Positions 23,403 to 35,161 of a DNA stretch of 64,000 nt are shown here, one piece after another. The translations under genes and the position numbers were made by a program. A model generated the notes under the pieces. It was not told the DNA's origin and did not search any database. It saw only the letters and a program-made list of their open reading frames with translations. Location: contig JAMXBD010001361.1 in the NCBI GenBank assembly GCA_024138025.1, positions 1-64,000 on the forward strand, in the 5' to 3' direction. The stretch comes from Combretum micranthum (taxonomy: Eukaryota > Streptophyta > Magnoliopsida > Myrtales > Combretaceae). Numbering within the stretch: the first letter of the stretch is position 1; the number at the start of each line of letters is the position of its first letter.

Positions 23403-24047
23403 CAATATAACCTCTATAAATTAATAAGGTTGAAAACATTAAATATTATTAATTTAGACAAGTATTAATTATTCTATATATATTGAAAATTTATTTATTT
23501 AAAGCTTTTTTTTTCAATTTAGCAAATATAAAGTTAATTACATAAAAAAATTGTATATCACTAATATATGTATCACATTCATGAATTAATTTAAAAGAAC
23601 ATTTATTGCACACATATATTTATGAAAATCCTTTTAAGGATGAAGCAAAAAATGATTCAGTACTGTTGGAACCCATCACACGAAAGGAAGCACTTACAAC
23701 AGTGACAACTCTTCACAAGTTTTTGCCTTACGTCAAGAACACGGCACTAAAACTTTTGAATGGAATGAGAAAAATTAGAAATGAATTCTAGATAGATTTA
23801 GGTTTTAAAAAAAAATAATAATAATTCATATTTTATGAAATTGTCCCAATTATGTTTATAATCTTAGAGAATTATTAATTTACTATATTGACAAGATTAT
23901 AGATTTATATAAAGGTGTGTCTAAAAGTTATTATCTTATTAATTATTGAAATTACTAATTTTGTAAATTAGCTAAAGTTGTAACAAAGAAATATTATTAT
24001 ATAAGGATTATTAACTTATGGAATATTAACTTATGCAAGTTTAATTG
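23403..24047. mobile_element. pogo/Emigrant-type DNA transposon remnant
   Basis: Left terminus CAATATAACCTCTATAAATT continues into AATA. The reverse complement of the right terminus is CAATTAAACTTGCATAAGTT, then AATA. About 18 of 24 positions agree, and the element is flanked by TA on both sides (23401-23402, 24048-24049). The left end closely resembles the inverted repeat of the Arabidopsis Emigrant MITE and its pogo-like relative Lemi1 (CAGTAAAACCTCTATAAATT, from memory of the family). At 645 bp it is far too short for a full transposase but encloses a 61-codon open stretch. Confidence 0.75.
23606..23791 (+). pseudogene. possible C-terminal remnant of a pogo-like transposase
   Basis: 61-codon ORF with an acidic, helix-prone sequence including LLEPITRKEAL and TLHKFLPYV. 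The style recalls the C-terminal region of plant pogo-type transposases or related CENP-B-like proteins, but I recognise no diagnostic motif. Its position inside an element with pogo-type termini is the main argument. The DDE catalytic core and helix-turn-helix are absent. It could be a chance ORF. Confidence 0.4.
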
Positions 24048-24049
24048 TA

Positions 24050-24485
24050 ATAGTATTCTTTTGCATTAAATAATGAGAGGGATATCGTGGGGCCACGAGT
24101 GCAGCATCCATAAACACAAGCACCATTGAAAAGAATACGAAGGCGAAATTTGGCTCTTAAGGATTCTAAAAGCCACACGATATCATACAAAAATTAAGAA
24201 AAAGCAAAAGGACAGCGCAATCCAGCGTCGATAATTGGCACTTACCCAGAGTCCACACCCTCCTCTCCTTTTCCTAACGATCGGTGGGCGCTGGAACATG
24301 GATGCGTATGAGCATTCAATACAAAGAAAAGTGTCAGTGAATAAATATTCTTTGAATAAACAACTTTTACTAATATTATTTTTCAATATCGTGACGTATA
24401 AAAGTTCTGTTTTTTTTTATATATAAAGCTCTATTGTTTACAAGATAGATCTTTAATGAAAAATATTGTTAAAGATAGATACTTT
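24050..24485. other. unassigned
   Basis: Short overlapping ORFs on both strands (about 24183-24426) show no domain or conserved motif. Slightly less AT-rich than its surroundings; no supported feature. Confidence 0.4.
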
Positions 24486-24611
24486 AAGGTTTTATTTACT
24501 TATCAATAATATTTTAGTCTAGTGCCATCTTTTCGGTATTTCAAGTGAAATGTATCATGTTTGAATTCCTCTTCTATTGTAATGAAAAAAAAAAAAAAAA
24601 AGGTTTTATTT
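24486..24611 (+). mobile_element. tRNA-derived SINE, about 102 bp, with 12-bp TSD
   Basis: Body (24498-24599) has an A-box-like TAGTCTAGTGCC and a B-box-like TGTTTGAATTCC, ends in ATTGTAATG plus poly(A), and is bounded by a perfect 12-bp duplication AAGGTTTTATTT (24486-24497, 24600-24611). A related copy lies at 39859-39961. Internal pol III promoter boxes, an A tail and long duplications are the hallmarks of a SINE. Unusually short for a plant SINE. Confidence 0.8.
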
Positions 24612-24988
24612 GCCTTTTCACTTCGAAACAAAACAGATTGTAATGCATTTATTAATATTAAACCATGGATCCTAACAAAAAATAATATAAAATAATAGAG
24701 ATAGGCAAGTTGGAATAGGGTATTAATTCATAGCCTAGTACAGTTGGGACGGGAACTACTAATTGTGATTAATAAAATGTGTTAATGTGTATGATTGATG
24801 TTAGTAGGTGTAAGTATCTAATCCTATGATATAAGGAATGGATTCACATCTTATTTGGTAGAGTTGGGATGAATATTGACGCTATTGAGGGGTCATTAAA
24901 TTAAGGCATGCTATAGAGAAATTGTTCTCGTAGGTTAGGATACAGACATAGATCTTTATATCTTATATCAATCCTAAAATTAGTATTG
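24612..24988. other. unassigned, left flank of the copia element
   Basis: No gene or element recognised. Confidence 0.5.
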
Positions 24989-25790
24989 TGTTGGGCTTTA
25001 GTTCCAACACATATGAGTAATATCATATAATAATAAATCCTAGTGTATCTTGCACAAAGAAACATGATATCTTTTATAAAAATATCTTATATCTTTTATA
25101 TATTTATATATATTTCAAAGAAAAAAGAAGAGAGTATCTCATAATATATGAGACCAGAATACTGCCGCAAATGAAAAGGGTGAAAAAACTTGCGACAATG
25201 GAGCATGGACAATTGCGATCAAGAAGGATTTGTGGCATTTAAAAGAAAGGAAAACAATAAGGCACTTTAAGTTCTGAGACATCATACACAAGAGCACACT
25301 GTAGAGAAATAAGAGTTTTTGGACTTCTCATTATCTTTCTTCGATATCCCAAGTCTAAACTAATTTTATAGTGGTGTTTTTGGATCCATGGTTGGATCCT
25401 CTATTAATTCCCGACTATGATAAAACTTCTTTCATTGGATTGTGGCATGGAGTTCTACAAGGTGATTATTTTCATTTCTTATTCGTCCTTCTTAGTTGTC
25501 TAGATTGAATAAGTATTTACGAATTACTTAATTTTGTGATTTAATCGACATCCATTATTTTAGTGAAAGATTAGTCATCCACTAGCATAATTAGAAAAGA
25601 AAAAGATTATATTCACATTATTTATTGATAGTGAAAGTTATTGTACTACAGTCGTGTAGTTTTTTCCTAATTTGGGTTTTATACATTAAATCCTAGTATT
25701 CATTGTTATTTTATATTTAGTTTTATTATATTAATGATCGCTATAGGTAAGAGAAAAAATTATCTTGTCATTATAAGACATTAATTTTTC
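24989..25790 (+). repeat. copia 5' LTR
   Basis: Shares long matches with 31143-31726, including 'GAGAGTATCTCATAATATAT' and 'ATTGCGATCAAGAAGGATTT'. The end is set just before the primer-binding-site-like motif and is approximate; no clean CA terminus is visible. Confidence 0.75.
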
Positions 25791-25798
25791 CTAATAAG

Positions 25799-25810
25799 TG
25801 ATATCAGACC
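25799..25810 (+). promoter_or_regulatory. copia primer binding site (initiator tRNA-Met type)
   Basis: TGATATCAGACC differs at two positions from TGGTATCAGAGC, the common plant copia site complementary to initiator tRNA-Met, and lies just after the 5' LTR. Confidence 0.75.
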
Positions 25811-25847
25811 AAAGTTTAAAAACAAAATTGTTTCTAGTGGCGTAAGG

Positions 25848-26976
25848 ATGGTGGAATCATTGCGTACTAAGATAAAGTTAAATTTTTCAAATTATTGAAT
25901 CTGGAAGTCGATGATGGAAGATCTTTTACATTGTAAAGATCCATATGCCCCTTTAGGTGGTAATAATGCGAAGCCAAAAGATAAATCTAATGAAGATCGA
26001 TGATCATACATCAAAAAAAGAACTATCGATTATATCTGGAAATAGGTATCATAGTGTTTATTATAATGTTGCTCAGGAAACTAAAGCTAATATTCTATGG
26101 AATAAATTGAAGTCCATGTATGAGAGGTAGACTGCCTTGAATAAAACCTCCTTGATTAGAAGAGTAGTGATTTAAAATATAAAGATGGATCTAACGTGAC
26201 AGAGCACTTGAATGACTTCTGAGGTCTTGTGAATCAGCTATCTGCTATGAAACTTGTGCTGATGATAAGATATAAGCACTTTTGTTATTGAGTTCACTGT
26301 TGATAGTAAGGAGACACTTGTGGTGTTAGTTAGTAATTCTGCTCCAAAAGGAAAGCTCACTATTGCAATAGTGAAAGATATTTTCAGGAACGAAGAAGCT
26401 AGAAGAAAAGAACTTTGTGCATGTTATCACACTCAGGCACTAGTTACAAATAAATTGGAAAGACGTGGTAAAAGCAGGACTAGAGGCTCATCTAATAAAT
26501 CTAATATATCTGACAAATCTAGTAGAAGATCAAAATCAAGAAGAAGAAATATTAAGTGCTATCCTTATGACCAACCAGGACAACTAAAGCAAGAATGTAG
26601 AATATGGAAGAGAAAGCAGACGAAAGGTAAAGGTGATGGAAAAGGTGATGACATGACTGCTATAGTAGTAGATGATGAGATTGTTATTGCTTGGGATGAT
26701 GACTGTGTTAGTCTCACTTGTCATGATAATGACTGGTTTATTGACTCTGGTGCCTCATTTCATGTGACACCATATGGTGAATTCTTCTTAACCTATACTG
26801 CTAATGATTATGGCAATGTTAGGATAGGAAACAATGGTACATCTAAAATTGTTGGCATTGGAAATATTATTTTGAAGACTAATACTAGTTGCAAACTCAT
26901 TCTCAAAGATGTTAGACATGTTCCAAATATCTGTCTAAACCTAATATCTACAAGAAAATTAGATGATAAGGGATAA
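25848..26976 (+). pseudogene. copia gag and aspartic protease, broken
   Basis: A gag start is visible at 25848; about 17 codons on, the reading meets TGA where a Trp codon would fit the family, then more shifts and stops. From 26320 a 218-codon stretch is open: basic linker, a degraded zinc knuckle (CYPYDQPGQLKQEC, with the second Cys and the His of CX2CX4HX4C lost), an acidic segment, then the protease motif WFIDSGASFHVTP with intact DSGA and the following glycine-rich segment. This is the normal copia gag-PR order. Not functional as a polyprotein. Confidence 0.85.
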
Positions 26977-27800
26977 AATAGTTTTTCTGGTGAAGGTAAA
27001 TGGAAGCTCACTATTGGCTCTCTCATGGTAGATAAAGGGAAAAGATAGTACTCTTTACTTAATGACCGTAAAACTAAGTAAGGAGAGGTGAACATGATGG
27101 ATAAGTCATCAATAAAACTTTAACACAAATAACTTGGTCACATGAGTGAAAAGGGAATACATAGAGTTGCCAAGAAGCAATTTCTACATGATGTGAAAGG
27201 TACACCTCTAAAAACTGGCATTGACTACCTTGCTAGAAAACAACATAGAGTTGCATTTCATAGAAATCCACCTACCATGGATCTCATGTTCTTTATTTAA
27301 TCTATAGTCCATACAGATGTGTGTTTCATGTAATATAGAACATAGGTAGTGTTCTTTATTTTGTGACATGTATTGATGATCACCCTAGAAAGTTATGGGC
27401 CTTTGCTTTGAATTCCAAAGATCAAGTTCTATATGTTTTTAAGAAATTTCACTCTAAAGTTGAGAGAGAAACATGAAGACAATTGAAATGTGTCCGATTA
27501 GATAGTGGTGGTGAATATAGAGGTCCTTTTGAAGAATATTGTAGAGCCCATGGAATTAAACTTGAGAAGTAGTTTTAAAGACCCATAGCAAAATGACATT
27601 GCAAAAACCATGAATCACACATTATAGAGAGAGTAAAGTGCATGTTATCTCATGTTAAATTACCTAAATCATTATGGGGAAAGCAATGAGGATAGTAGTT
27701 GATTTGATTAATTTATCTCCCTCTTATGCTTTAGACGGTGATATCCTACAAAGATTATCGACAAATAAAAGTATATCCTATGATCACTTATGAGTATTTG
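26977..27800 (+). pseudogene. copia GAG-pre-integrase and integrase core, broken
   Basis: Traces in shifting frames: HMSEKGIHRVAKKQFL resembles the pre-integrase zinc region, HTDVCF the first catalytic Asp context and RLDSGGEYRGPFEEYC the second. Several stops and shifts interrupt it. It ends where M2 is inserted, within a stretch resembling YDHLRVFG that normally precedes the RT domain. Confidence 0.8.
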
Positions 27801-30527
27801 TGAAATGAACCCACCCTTAGGGTGCTCAAAGGTATGGTTGTTTTGTCGCACACATCGCCTCCAAGAAGTATGTGTAAGGCATTCTGAAGTTACAATTAGG
27901 CTCGCAACCTAATCGGGGGGTGCCACTCCTAGAGTAAGCAACCAAGTAGCAGCCAACAATCATTTTAGCCAAGTTTAAATTCTTATTCTAGTTATTAATA
28001 CTATCATAGCAGGGAACATGTAATTACTACAGACCTGTCAATTGGTTTGAGCTTTCAAATCCCTTTGAAGCTTAATGTCCAATAATTGCTCACAATTGGA
28101 ATCGAGAATTAGTTCAAGTTTTAATACCTTTATTTCATGATGTTGTTTGCCACATCTAAGTCACTTTAATTTAACCATATCTACTCGAGGATAATATTTA
28201 AAAGGATCATTTGTTTCATCTAGCCAGGTCATCTAGTTAATTATGTAGGTTAAGGTCGGTTTTGAGGCTGGGTTAACCAACCCTTTGTAGGCTATACTTT
28301 GTGGTTCTTAATTCTTAATCTTTCAAGAATAGTTTCCCATAGTCCACTAATCTCATTTTTTTCTTAGTGTCTTACTCTGATTATTAAGTATGAATCATTC
28401 CACTCATGTGAGGCATTTGGATAAAAGTGTTTAGATGATGTACACCATGAATAAGGTATTAGTACTTGCTAAATACGTATTTCAAAGGCCTAAGAAGGTT
28501 AGAACTGGGTCAAGTTTCGTACAATTCAAGCGAGAAAAGGCAAAGTTATAAAAGGTCTAGCAAAGAGCACAAGGGGTACATGAGCACATATATTCCATAG
28601 TGTTCTTTCAGGTAGAGAAGCATGAAGGGTACAGGAGTGGTATACCGGGGTTAAACGTGCACATGTATTCTCCCATGTTCTTTTACAATTTGTTGAGTTT
28701 TGAGACTAGAGAGAAACATAGGTAGATACATTATCTCGTGTTGTTAGTCATGTTCTTCTAGAAAACTTGATTTTTAAGTTTTAAAGTTAGAGAAGAACAT
28801 AGGCAGATACACTACCACGTGTATCAACAGTGTTTTTCTGGGAAACTCATTTTCTATGAGTTTTTCAGGTTAGAGAGAAATACAAGATGTTACATGACCT
28901 TATCTTCCACTCGTATTCTTCTGGATTTCCATTATTTTGAGCTTAAACTCGGGTTTTTCAATAAAGAAAGTGTTTTTAGACAACTTTTTGGGGGTTTCTA
29001 TAAAAGATCATGTTTAAACCTAATCTTCATTTATTATGTCTCACCATCCCTTGAAAACATTTTTTATCATAAATTTCTAAAAAATCTAAGCATGAATCCA
29101 TCATTGTATAACTTTATCACCAAATATGCTAAATTCCTTCAATTACTAGCTCATTCTAACAAAACCTAACTTTCAAGTTGCACCCAAACACAATTTAACA
29201 CCACCATGGTAGACCTAACTCCAAAACCACCATAATCTCACATTCATAATTCCTTCAATAATTCATTCATGTAACTAATTAATCACCAATTTCATCAACG
29301 AAAGGAATTTCCAGCAGCTCAAACTCAATTCCTAAAGTCTTACATGCCACTTATACAATTAACAACCATACCTATATCAAATTTTAGCGCTATTGGCTAG
29401 TTTAGGTACTTGCCTTATTTTGTCTTGAACCTTCACTAATTGTTCCAGCAATAATCCCAAATGAACACATTCAAAATCTTCCAAAACCTAAAATTTAGCT
29501 ACTCCAAACATATACCCAAGTATCTAAGTCAATTTTTACACTTAGATGCTCATAAAAATCCTAAAAACATCCTTTAAATTTAGGGTCTTATCTTAGCATG
29601 AATTTTGTTGAACCTTGAGTGACTTCTCCATCCTCGTTTTCTCAACTTTCTAATATCAAACTACCACCTAAGGATAATATAATCACTAAGGGAGCTTATT
29701 AAGCTATAAAGAGAGCTAAAACTCAAGTTTAATACACTTTTCTTAACTTGGGTTTGGGTATTATTGAAACTCTTGAGCTCCTTTGATGTTCATGTCTTCT
29801 TCATTTTCTTAAGGAAGGAAGGAGAAAACTAGTCCTATCCTAATCTTTCATTAAACTAGGCTAAATATTACCAAAAGTTCATAAAAATATGGATTTTAGA
29901 GGCATTATACCTTATATGGGTCTTTGGGAAGTTTTAATGAAGAAGAAATGAAGGAAAGGAGAAGATGAAAGGGAGAAAAAAAAGGGGGGTGGAGGGGAGC
30001 CATCTGAATTTTTTTAGGATAAGGAGGTCTAGGGTTTTCTTCTTTTCATTTTATGGTGCCACTTAGCACCATCTATACGATTCATTATCACCATCTATAC
30101 CATTCATTTTTCCATATTCTAGAATTTGAAATTTTAATTAGTTTAGGACTTGTTATACATCTTCTGTGAAAATTATGATTTAATTTCTCAAATAAATTCA
30201 CTTTACCTATTTTAATTAAATTCCAAGTTCTAATTTACCTCAGAACTCAATTAAGGGAAAAATTGAAATTTTCCAAAAAAGAAAGGCTCTAATTGTATTG
30301 TTTTGACTTTTCTTATAAAAATTTCATTTAAAAATTATTATTAAATTATAATTGAACTTACTTGACATTTTAATTGTTTTTTAATTTTATAAATATAAGT
30401 TTTCAATTTAAGACTAATTTTGGGAATTTTGAAAAATTTAGCTATTTAAAACCTTGTGTGACTCTAATTGGATTTCATTGACTTTATTTGACTTTGATTT
30501 TTTATGATTAGTTTCTAGATTATTTCA
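27801..30527 (-). mobile_element. LTR-like repeat M2, inserted in the copia element
   Basis: Starts TGAAATGAACCCACCC and ends CTAGATTATTTCA, 2727 bp, flanked by ATTTG (27796-27800) and ATTTA (30528-30532), a 4/5 match. The copia text resumes right after the second flank. Minus orientation is inferred from the polypurine patch (29940-30000), which reads as a CT-rich leader on that strand. It contains a degenerate ~100-bp tandem array (28560-28930) and short stem-loops near 27810 (CACCC/GGGTG) and 27890 (ATTAGG/CCTAAT, 7-nt loop). The 116-codon ORF at 28819 lies in the array and has no domain. Confidence 0.7.
28560..28930. repeat. degenerate ~100-bp tandem repeats in M2
   Basis: Three to four units, each with a purine block such as AGAGAGAAACATAGGTAGAT or AGAGAAGAACATAGGCAGAT, then a CACGTG- or CTCGTG-like word and TTCTAGAAAACT or TTCTGGGAAACT. 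It occupies the same place in the element as the motif arrays of M1, M3 and M4. Confidence 0.65.
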
Positions 30528-30532
30528 ATTTA

Positions 30533-31130
30533 ATTGTAGGGCATTCATTCATGCATATTCCCAATGATGAAAGATCAAAACTTGATGCAAATTCAAAGCA
30601 GTGTATTTTTCTGGTTTATGCACATGATGGGCATGGGTACAAGTTATGGGATCCAGTAGAGAAGAAAGTTGTGAGAAGCAAAGATGTGGTTTTCCTTGAA
30701 AATCAAACTATTGAAGACATAGGCAAGCCAGAGATGACCAAATTCTCAAGCAAGATCCCAATCAATGTAGACCCAATGCCCTTTCTTGAAGATTCTAATA
30801 ACGATGTGCAAGATATACAAGATTCAGTTGAAGATAATGAGATATCCTAAGAGCCTAATCAGTAGATTGAGTTAAGAAGGTCTACAAGAGAGAGAAGACC
30901 ATCCAGTAGATATAAAGTGAATGAGTATGTGATGCTAACAAACGGGGGAAAGTTAGAATGTTATCAAGAGACTATGTTGCATGAATGGAAAAATGAATGG
31001 GTAAAAGCCATGCAAGATGAGATGAAATCCTTGCATGAGGACCATTCATATCATTTAGTGGAACTACCAAAGGACAAAGCTTATTTGTTGTAGACAGATG
31101 GCCAGTGTAGTAGGACCTCCCATATGAGTT
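30533..31130 (+). pseudogene. copia integrase C-terminus / reverse transcriptase start, truncated
   Basis: Resumes the copia reading after M2. HIPNDERSKLDANSKQCIFL and HGYKLWDPVEKKVVRSKDV are the conserved link between integrase and RT. EWVKAMQDEMKSL marks the start of the RT domain. The reading then jumps within about 40 bp to the tail next to the polypurine tract, so the RT catalytic palm with its YVDD box and all of RNase H are deleted. A stop at 30848 and a TAG near 31091 are also visible. Confidence 0.85.
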
Positions 31131-31142
31131 AGAGGGGGAGTT
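31131..31142 (+). promoter_or_regulatory. copia polypurine tract
   Basis: AGAGGGGGAGTT directly before the 3' LTR start TGTTGGGC, where plus-strand priming occurs in LTR retrotransposons. Confidence 0.85.
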
Positions 31143-31726
31143 TGTTGGGCTTTGGGTCCAACCTAATGGGTCGTATCATATAATAATCCTAGTGTATCTT
31201 GTAAAAGGATACACGATATCTGTTATAAAGATATATTATATCTTATATATATTTCAAAGGAAAAGGAAGAGAGTATCTCATAATATATGAGACCAAAATA
31301 CTGCCACAAATGAAATGGGTGACAAAACCTGTGGTAATGGAGCATGGAAAATTGCGATCAAGAAGGATTTCGTGGCATTGAAAAGAAAGGAATAGAATAA
31401 GGCACTTTAAGTACCAAAGACATCGTACACAAGAGTATAGTGTAGAGGAAAAAGAGTTTTTTGGGCTTCTCATTATTTTTATTTGATATTACCAGTCTAA
31501 ACTAAATTTATAAAGGTGTTTTTTTATCCATGATCAAATGGTCTATTAAATCCCAATTGTTATGAAACTTCTTTCGTTGAATTTATGGCATGGAGTACTA
31601 CAAGGTGATCATTTTTGTTTCTTGTTAATCCTTCTTAATTGTCCAAATTGAACAGGTATTTTTGTGAATTACTCAATTTTGTGATTTAATCGATATCCAT
31701 TGTTTTAGTGAAGGATTAGACCTTTT
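31143..31726 (+). repeat. copia 3' LTR, truncated
   Basis: Aligns with the first ~580 bp of the 5' LTR and then diverges after GTGAAGGATTAG. The last ~200 bp are lost or unrecognisable. Confidence 0.75.
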
Positions 31727-32289
31727 AGAAATTTTTAATTTGAAAAAACTCGAACTATTTTATTCCAAAAGAACTTATTATTTTTATTTTGAAAAAATTT
31801 CATTGTTTTTGTTTGAACTTCTAAGTTTTATAAAAGTGCTATTTATATTTTAATACTAATTGATATTGAAGTACCTCTAAAGTTTTTAACTTGAGAATAT
31901 GTTACAAGTTTTGCAATTTTATTTAACATCACATAAACGAACTTTATCTATTCCAAGTTTCAACTTTTACATGAAATTACCTTTTAAATTTCTTTCCAAA
32001 TGTTGTTTACTTAAATATATGAAAATAAAGTTTTATATATTATATAAAATCATATATATTACAATAAAATTTGAAATTTAAGAAAGAAAGAAATTCACAA
32101 GTTTTATTTTAAAGAAAGAAAAATGGTTTCATACAAGATGGGTTCTAGATACAAAATTTAGTAAACTATACCTTACGAGATATAGGAAAAATTTTATATT
32201 CTACTTGTCATGTAACTACTCCTCCCTATATATGTTACATTAGAAAAAAAAAAAAAAAGAAGTTTATCGCCATTTATTGCTATAGGTAT
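31727..32289. other. unassigned AT-rich DNA
   Basis: No gene. Contains a poly(A) run at 32244-32259. Confidence 0.5.
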
Positions 32290-33637
32290 TTATGTATAAA
32301 TGGGATTGTAAGCGACTCAAGCCTATTTATGAGCTAAGCAAGTTAGACTAAGTGATAGCTTGAATTCAACTTGGCTGCAATTGAGTCAAGCTCAATTGAT
32401 TCAAGTAACCCGTGAGCCTATTCAAGCTTTTTATATATTTTATTAAAAAATTATTGAACTTTTGGTTTTTCTCTTTTTAAAGCCTATTTTCTTACTTTGA
32501 TTTTTCCCCTGTAAACCTCCAAAATTTTGCGATCAATTAAGCTTAAACCCTAGTCGAAAGTCCAATTGGAAACCCTAAAGTCAACAAAACCCTAGTTAAA
32601 CATAACAGTTTAAGTCTGGTAATCCCATGTTCGCAACCCTAAGTGAGTGTGTAAGAGATTAGTATGTAGAATAGTTTGTAATAACATAAGGAAGCTTAAA
32701 AAGATCAGTTTAGCAAAACTGCAATCCATTTTGGACTCGAATGGATACAGTTCTTGAAAAACGTGTCTTGGGGCTCAGAATAGGAAAAATATTCCGAATA
32801 TACGATTAAACTCGTAAAAATATAAGGTTTTCAAAAATATCAGTTTTATAATTTTTTGGTAAGTAAAAATATTAGATATCGCAATTATACATGTATTTTC
32901 TTACTACCGGTACTTTATTAGTCATATCTATTTTACATTACACTATTCATTACTATTCTACATTATTCATTTATCTCTACTTTTTCTAACACGTACTCTT
33001 ACACTTTATACATGTAAGCCCCTAGATTTTTCGATAATATTAGTAAACCCTAAGAACCGGAAGTTGAAACGAAACCCAAAAATTAACCTAGTTCTATGTT
33101 TAGTCTAGTGAATCTAGATCCGGCAATCCCGTGTTCTTAAACCCTAGAAAACGAAATTGAGATAATTGTGGAATATGGTTCGTAATTATATAGGAAAGCC
33201 TAAAAATATCAGATTTGAATTTTTCTAGTGTCTTTTGGATCCGATCGGGATCAGTTTTCGAAAACCGTGCCCCGATGCACTGGATAGCAAAATTATTCCG
33301 ACAACACCAATAGATTCGTAAAAATATAAGGTTTTCAAAAATATCAGTTTTATAATTTTTCGGTAACTAAAAATAACAGATATAGGCCTTTTACGCGGAT
33401 TTTCTTTACTACCGGTATTTTAATTGTCTAGTCTACTATTCATAGTACTTTTCTACTATTCATTACTATTCACTTATCTCTACTTTTTCTTACACTCTAC
33501 CACACCTATACCTTACAATTTACCTTCCCCATACAACTTTAATCACATCACACTTTACACATTACTTCTTTAATCACATCAATTTTATTTTCTTTTTCAA
33601 ATTATTTAATTACATCTAATTTCCACTCCCAAAAATC

Positions 33638-33645
33638 TATAAATA
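33638..33645 (+). promoter_or_regulatory. TATA box of L6
   Basis: TATAAATA then CCCCC, followed by a CT-rich, ATG-poor leader. The same arrangement occurs in L3, L5 and L7. Confidence 0.6.
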
Positions 33646-34000
33646 CCCCCTTTCTCTTCCATTCTTTCACACAACAAAATTCATACCAAAACTCTCCCAA
33701 AATCACTCCACAAAATTCCTCTCCCAAAATCTCTCTCAAGTTCTCTCTTCCTTAGAAAATCCATTCCCACATAATATTACAACCCATTCTTTTCTTCTTC
33801 AACCAACACATAAACTTTAGGTAAAAATTTCTTATTTACTCATCATGTTCATATAACTTAACATGAGTTTAGTGTATGTTTCTTAGACTCATTGAGTTAA
33901 AGAAGCAACAATTTATTCATGTTTTGTTTTTGTTCATGTTCTATTCTTTTCTTTATGTTATTATGTTGTTATTGATTTCTAACCTAACTTATATAAGTAT

Positions 34001-34002
<2 letters not shown>

Positions 34003-34028
<26 letters not shown>
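34003..34028. repeat. (TA)n microsatellite
   Basis: About 13 TA repeats inside L6. A shorter TA run lies at the matching place in L5 (37124-37146). Confidence 0.9.
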
Positions 34029-34031
<3 letters not shown>

Positions 34032-35161
34032 TTAGAGCATATAAGCTCACTTGTTATTTATTTATTTTCAAGTCTTGCAATTTATTTATTTACTTGTTTT
34101 ATGCAAATATTAAGACTAGTCTTTCTAGTCTTAGACTTGTCCATATCAAGTCAAAACAATTTTATTTCTTTGCTTTTCTTTTCTTTGAGGACTAGTCTAT
34201 TCTTAGTCCCGGGATACCTTGATGAAGCTAAGGTTCCCAATACTTGACTTTACTTTTATGCTCTTATATATTTTGTTTATCTTATTATGTTGGTTTTATT
34301 TTATCCTCATTCATACATGAATATGTGATATTGTCTCAACCATAATGAAAATGAGCTTCCTTTAGTAATAGAAAGTAAGAACCCTCCTCAAAAATAAATT
34401 TTATCTCATAAGAAATTATTTTTCCATAAAGACTTAAAGTTTTGTCTTAACAAATATTTTTCTAAAGCTAGACAAGTTTAGCTCAAGTTTTAGTAATAAC
34501 ACTATATGAGATTTTATCAAGAAATACATAAAGTTATTACAAACTCTTCTTTCAAACAAATAAAATAAGAAAGTTTCTTTAAACATTCCTTAATCAACCA
34601 AAAGTTTTCTTAAACACATTTATCAAAATTTTCTACCAACATTTTAAATACTAAAGTCTAGATAAGTTTTCAAAAATTTACTTATAAAGATCATTTCTTT
34701 TAAAGTGGATCTAAGAAAAGCTATAGAACATATACCCATGAAGTATTTAGAAAAACTATGTTTTCCAAAACATTAGAAATAAAGTAGTAGGAATTTAAAA
34801 AGATTAAAATTAATTTTATTTAAGAAAAAGAATTAAAAGAAGGAGATGCTCACTTTTAGTAAAATAAGAAATTTCTTAACAAAACTAATTTCTTTACAAA
34901 ACTTAAGCTTATCTCACTTTCAAAACATAATGTACTACAAGAACATTGTTGAGACAACACCACCAAATTCATGCATATGGTTTGAGTATATATGTATTCA
35001 AGGGATTTTCCTTCAACCATATAATGTATCTATATTTTTGTACAAAAGCCCTTGAGTGAAGTAAAGTTTGAAAACTCTAGTTTTGAAGTTTGGAAAATTC
35101 GTATCAAATCTGTACGCTACTATTCCGAGGCCTAAATAACTTCTTTTGATAAAAATAACCT

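Larger units (their letters stand above)
24989..31726 (+). mobile_element. degenerate Ty1/copia retrotransposon, interrupted by M2
   Basis: Two related LTR sequences bracket copia-order coding remnants. 5' LTR begins TGTTGGGCTTTAG (24989), 3' LTR TGTTGGGCTTTGG (31143). A primer-binding-site-like TGATATCAGACC (25799) and a polypurine tract (31131-31140) are in place. Order is gag, protease, integrase, then the start of reverse transcriptase. Internal stops and shifts are numerous, the insertion M2 splits the integrase/RT junction, and most of RT plus RNase H is deleted. The 3' LTR matches only the first ~580 bp of the 5' LTR. The element is dead. Confidence 0.85.

Noticed and set aside
24498..24599. 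Functional tRNA gene
   Set aside because: Has A- and B-box-like motifs but no acceptor or anticodon stems; the poly(A) tail and flanking duplication fit a SINE.
28819..29169. 116-codon ORF in M2
   Set aside because: Lies in the tandem array and AT-rich flank; no motif.
33876..34247. 123-codon ORF with Ile/Tyr repeats
   Set aside because: Produced by the (TA)n microsatellite in L6.
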